From NCBI RefSeq assembly GCF_024169655.1, contig NZ_JALJWV010000001.1:1307001-1371000 (forward strand): a stretch of DNA of 64,000 nucleotides. The letters run 5' to 3'. Of the stretch, positions 62,234-64,000 are shown one piece after another (the stretch's first letter is position 1; the number at the start of each line of letters is the position of its first letter). The notes beneath the pieces were generated by a model. The model was given only the letters and a program-made list of their open reading frames with translations. It was not told where the DNA came from and ran no database searches. The position numbers and the translations under genes are program-made. This DNA is from Pseudomonas marginalis (GTDB lineage: Bacteria > Pseudomonadota > Gammaproteobacteria > Pseudomonadales > Pseudomonadaceae).

Positions 62234-62443
62234 TTAGATAACTTGAACTTCTTCAGCTTGCATGCCTTTCTGACCGCGGGTAGCGATGAAAGAAACCTGT
62301 TGGCCTTCTTTCAGGCTTTTGAAGCCGTCGGATTGGATAGCTTTGAAGTGAACGAACAGGTCGTCACCGGATTGTGGAGTGATGAAGCCGAAGCCTTTTT
62401 CATCGTTGAACCACTTAACGGTACCAGTTTGGCGATTAGACAT
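62234..62443 (-). CDS. capB: Cold-shock protein CapB/CspA
   Basis: This 69-residue protein is a classical cold-shock domain: [19 protein letters not shown] near residues 6-24 with RNP1 (KGFGFI), and RNP2 in [10 protein letters not shown] near 28-37. It binds single-stranded nucleic acid and acts as an RNA chaperone; the sequence is close to the CapB type of Pseudomonas as I know it. AAGGAGA lies before the ATG. Compared with the 4328-4537 copy it is the more typical CspA version, and both have a single domain. The upstream non-coding stretch is long (to 62843, shared with dcd), allowing a long leader. Confidence 0.95.
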   Translation of the reverse strand: MSNRQTGTVKWFNDEKGFGFITPQSGDDLFVHFKAIQSDGFKSLKEGQQVSFIATRGQKGMQAEEVQVI

Positions 62444-62843
62444 GGTGTATCTCCTTGGACAAAGTTAACTGCGACTCAGGAAAAGCCCTGGCCGAGACTG
62501 AGTGCAAAGAGCAGGAAAAATTCTTGGAGATGGTTGGATCGAAATTCAACATATCGTGTAGAGATTCTCAGTGACACAAGCAGCACAGTGGCGCCACCTT
62601 AACCCTTTTTCCGGAACGTGCCAATGGTATTTCCGAAGGTTTCTCTATTTTCGTGACTGGCGGTGGTATTTACGTTGATTGCGCACGCCGATTTGGGGCC
62701 TGGCCCCGCTGGCTGCGGCTTATACAAGGCGGGCATTGATCAAGACATTCATTAACAAAAGTCCCACGCCCTTTGAACCCCAACGCCCACCCCGGTAAGA
62801 TGCCCAACAGAATTTTTCCACCTCGCTATTCAGGACACCCGCC
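62444..62843. other. Divergent intergenic region, capB / dcd
   Basis: Four hundred bases without a gene. They hold the capB leader (leftward) and the dcd upstream region. I looked for rsmZ-type features, meaning repeated GGA motifs in hairpin loops and a following GC-rich terminator, and saw none. The stretch near 62690 (GGGGCCTGGCCCC) can form a short stem; nothing else stands out. Confidence 0.6.
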
Positions 62844-63410
62844 ATGAGCATCAAATCGGACAAGTGGATTCGCCGCATGGCGCAAGAGCACGGCATGATC
62901 GAACCGTTCGTTGAGCGCCAGATCCGTGGTGAAGGCGCTGATCGTGTGATTTCGTATGGTGTTTCCAGCTACGGCTACGACGTGCGTTGTGCCGATGAAT
63001 TCAAGGTGTTCACCAACATCAACTCGGCCACCGTCGATCCGAAAAACTTCGACGAAAAGAGCTTCGTCGACGTCAAGAGCGACGTGTGCATCATCCCGCC
63101 CAACTCCTTCGCCCTGGCGCGCACCGTGGAATTTTTCCGCATTCCCCGCGACGTGCTGACCATCTGCCTGGGTAAAAGCACTTATGCGCGCTGTGGCATT
63201 ATCGTCAACGTAACGCCGCTTGAGCCAGAGTGGGAAGGCCACGTCACCCTGGAATTCTCCAACACCACCACCCTGCCGGCGAAGATCTACGCCAACGAAG
63301 GCGTGGCGCAGATGCTGTTCCTGCAGTCCGATGAGGCCTGTGAAGTGTCCTACAAAGACCGTGGCGGCAAGTACCAGGGCCAGCGCGGCGTCACCCTGCC
63401 ACGCGCCTGA
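62844..63410 (+). CDS. dcd: dCTP deaminase
   Basis: Dcd deaminates dCTP to dUTP, supplying dUMP for thymidylate. The 188-residue length is normal. Typical blocks are [17 protein letters not shown] near 35-51, [20 protein letters not shown] near 108-127 (catalytic Arg/Glu region), [14 protein letters not shown] and [14 protein letters not shown] near 150-163. A GGACAC site lies before the ATG. Rightward, it is followed by a small ORF. Confidence 0.97.
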   Translation: MSIKSDKWIRRMAQEHGMIEPFVERQIRGEGADRVISYGVSSYGYDVRCADEFKVFTNINSATVDPKNFDEKSFVDVKSDVCIIPPNSFALARTVEFFRIPRDVLTICLGKSTYARCGIIVNVTPLEPEWEGHVTLEFSNTTTLPAKIYANEGVAQMLFLQSDEACEVSYKDRGGKYQGQRGVTLPRA

Positions 63411-63517
63411 TCGAAACGTCCTACGCGTAAAGGGAATTAGTCTGGGGAAAGTGACTCTATTGGGTGTACTGCCTCGGTGCGTGCAAAACGCGCCGAGCCA
63501 CGCTTGAGGAGTACCTT

Positions 63518-63724
63518 ATGAAGATCGACCCGCGAATCAGCGCCGAACTCGCCCGGCTTGAACCCAACCAGATTGGTGTTCTGGCCTGGTCCCTGATGGC
63601 CGACCCTGCTTATGCGGGTGGTATCCCCGGTCAACCTGAGCCCGATTCCCCGTACCCTACCGAACCCGACGAACCTGGCGAACCGACCCTTCCGGACGAG
63701 CCGCTACCCGTGCCGATGGCCTGA
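63518..63724 (+). CDS. Small acidic proline-rich hypothetical protein (68 aa)
   Basis: I do not recognise this protein. GAGGAG lies six bases before the ATG, an excellent ribosome site, so it is probably translated. The first 30 residues (MKIDPRISAELARLEPNQIG, then VLAWSLMADPAYAGGIP) may form a short helix; the tail is a low-complexity Pro/Glu/Asp segment with repeated PEP, DEPGEP and PDEP units. It has no signal peptide or cysteine. It lies 107 bases after dcd, close to the right edge, and may be lineage-specific. Confidence 0.65.
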   Translation: MKIDPRISAELARLEPNQIGVLAWSLMADPAYAGGIPGQPEPDSPYPTEPDEPGEPTLPDEPLPVPMA

Positions 63725-64000
63725 TGCCTGCAGGTTGGGAAATGGTCAGTTCTCCAACCGACTGGCCATGGTTCCTGGCGGCCGGTCACAAAAGTTCGCC
63801 GTTGGTCGTCCTGTTCCACTGAATATCCCCAGCAAAAGCCCCAAACACCGGCAGCAGGCCGCTTGCGGGTTTTGCCGCGATCAAGTTCATGCGTCGGCTC
63901 GGCAGGCCCTCAGCGCGCTCAGGCGGGGCTGGGGGGGGGGGGCGAGTAGGGCGCTTGCGGTAACGCTCAGCAAAAATTCACTTCAAATTGCCACTCAGGA
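63725..64000. other. Right-edge intergenic region with a 12-G run
   Basis: No gene was identified. A pair TGGTCAGT and ACTGGCCA (63743-63768) can form a stem with one G-T pair. A run of exactly 12 G lies at 63931-63942. The window may end before or inside a neighbouring gene. Confidence 0.5.

Noticed and set aside
62444..62843. Search for rsmZ between capB and dcd
   Set aside because: No run of GGA-containing hairpins and no terminator of the expected kind was found, so no RNA was annotated.
63631..63819. A 62-residue minus-strand ORF at the right edge
   Set aside because: It overlaps the better-supported small plus-strand ORF, and its Gly/Ser-rich tail is the reverse of that ORF's Pro codons.

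Overview
The window is about 64 kb of chromosome from a gamma-proteobacterium, almost certainly a Pseudomonas of the P. fluorescens complex. Three things point there: the gene order dapC-glnD-map-rpsB-tsf-pyrH-frr-uppS-cdsA-dxr-rseP-bamA-skp-lpxD-fabZ-lpxA-lpxB-rnhB-dnaE-accA-tilS-pyrG-kdsA-eno-ftsB-ispD ... ispF-truD-surE-pcm-nlpD-rpoS is the classic Pseudomonas arrangement; the proteins closely resemble Pseudomonas proteins as I know them; and two families of short palindromes (GTGGGAGGGGGCTTGCCCCC-like and GTAGGAGCGAGCTTGCTCGC-like) match the REP/REPIN elements typical of P. fluorescens. No rRNA, tRNA, CRISPR array, transposase or prophage gene was seen. LAYOUT. 1-4.1 kb: a small Asn/His-rich orphan ORF, then a leftward set plsB, a YbaY-like lipoprotein and a DUF4197 protein. 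4.2-9.9 kb: a cold-shock gene, then leftward dapE-rlmA-small conserved protein, and a large membrane glucan synthase (GH17 plus GT2, NdvB type). 10-17.4 kb: tcdA, a 1587-residue putative dermonecrotic-toxin-like protein (DUF6543 type), then leftward csdA-csdE; the giant gene sits inside what would otherwise be a sulfur-transfer/tRNA-modification cluster (tcdA, csdE, csdA). 17.4-20.7 kb: leftward dapD and yffB, rightward CPA1 Na+/H+ antiporter. 20.8-22.4 kb: two tandem paralogous zinc metallopeptidases with astacin-like signatures and no visible signal peptide, a second accessory patch. 22.5-27.3 kb: leftward dapC, glnD, map. 27.6-54 kb: a long rightward housekeeping block covering translation (rpsB, tsf, frr), UMP kinase, isoprenoid carrier synthesis (uppS, dxr, ispD, later ispF), phospholipid synthesis (cdsA), envelope assembly (rseP, bamA, skp), lipid A and fatty acid synthesis (lpxD, fabZ, lpxA, lpxB, accA, kdsA), replication (dnaE, rnhB), tRNA-Ile lysidine formation (tilS), CTP synthesis, enolase and ftsB. 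53.9-56.9 kb: a LysR regulator divergent from glutathione-dependent formaldehyde oxidation genes (adhC-fghA). 56.9-62.1 kb: ispF-truD-surE-pcm-nlpD-rpoS with translationally coupled overlaps and a perfect PsrA-type palindrome inside nlpD upstream of rpoS. 62.2-64 kb: a second cold-shock gene, dcd, a small proline/glutamate-rich ORF and a stretch with a run of 12 G. HOW THE PARTS WORK TOGETHER. Most of the window supplies cell-envelope precursors and their assembly: glycerophospholipid entry (PlsB, CdsA), lipid A (LpxA/B/D, FabZ, KdsA), undecaprenyl carrier (Dxr, IspD, IspF, UppS), outer-membrane protein insertion (BamA, Skp) and diaminopimelate for peptidoglycan and lysine (DapC, DapD, DapE). 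The parts that look acquired rather than core are the 1587-residue putative toxin, the metallopeptidase pair and the small AT-rich ORF at the left end. The most notable positional oddity is downstream of rpoS, where the fdxA/rsmZ neighbourhood usual in Pseudomonas is not seen and a cold-shock gene and dcd follow instead.
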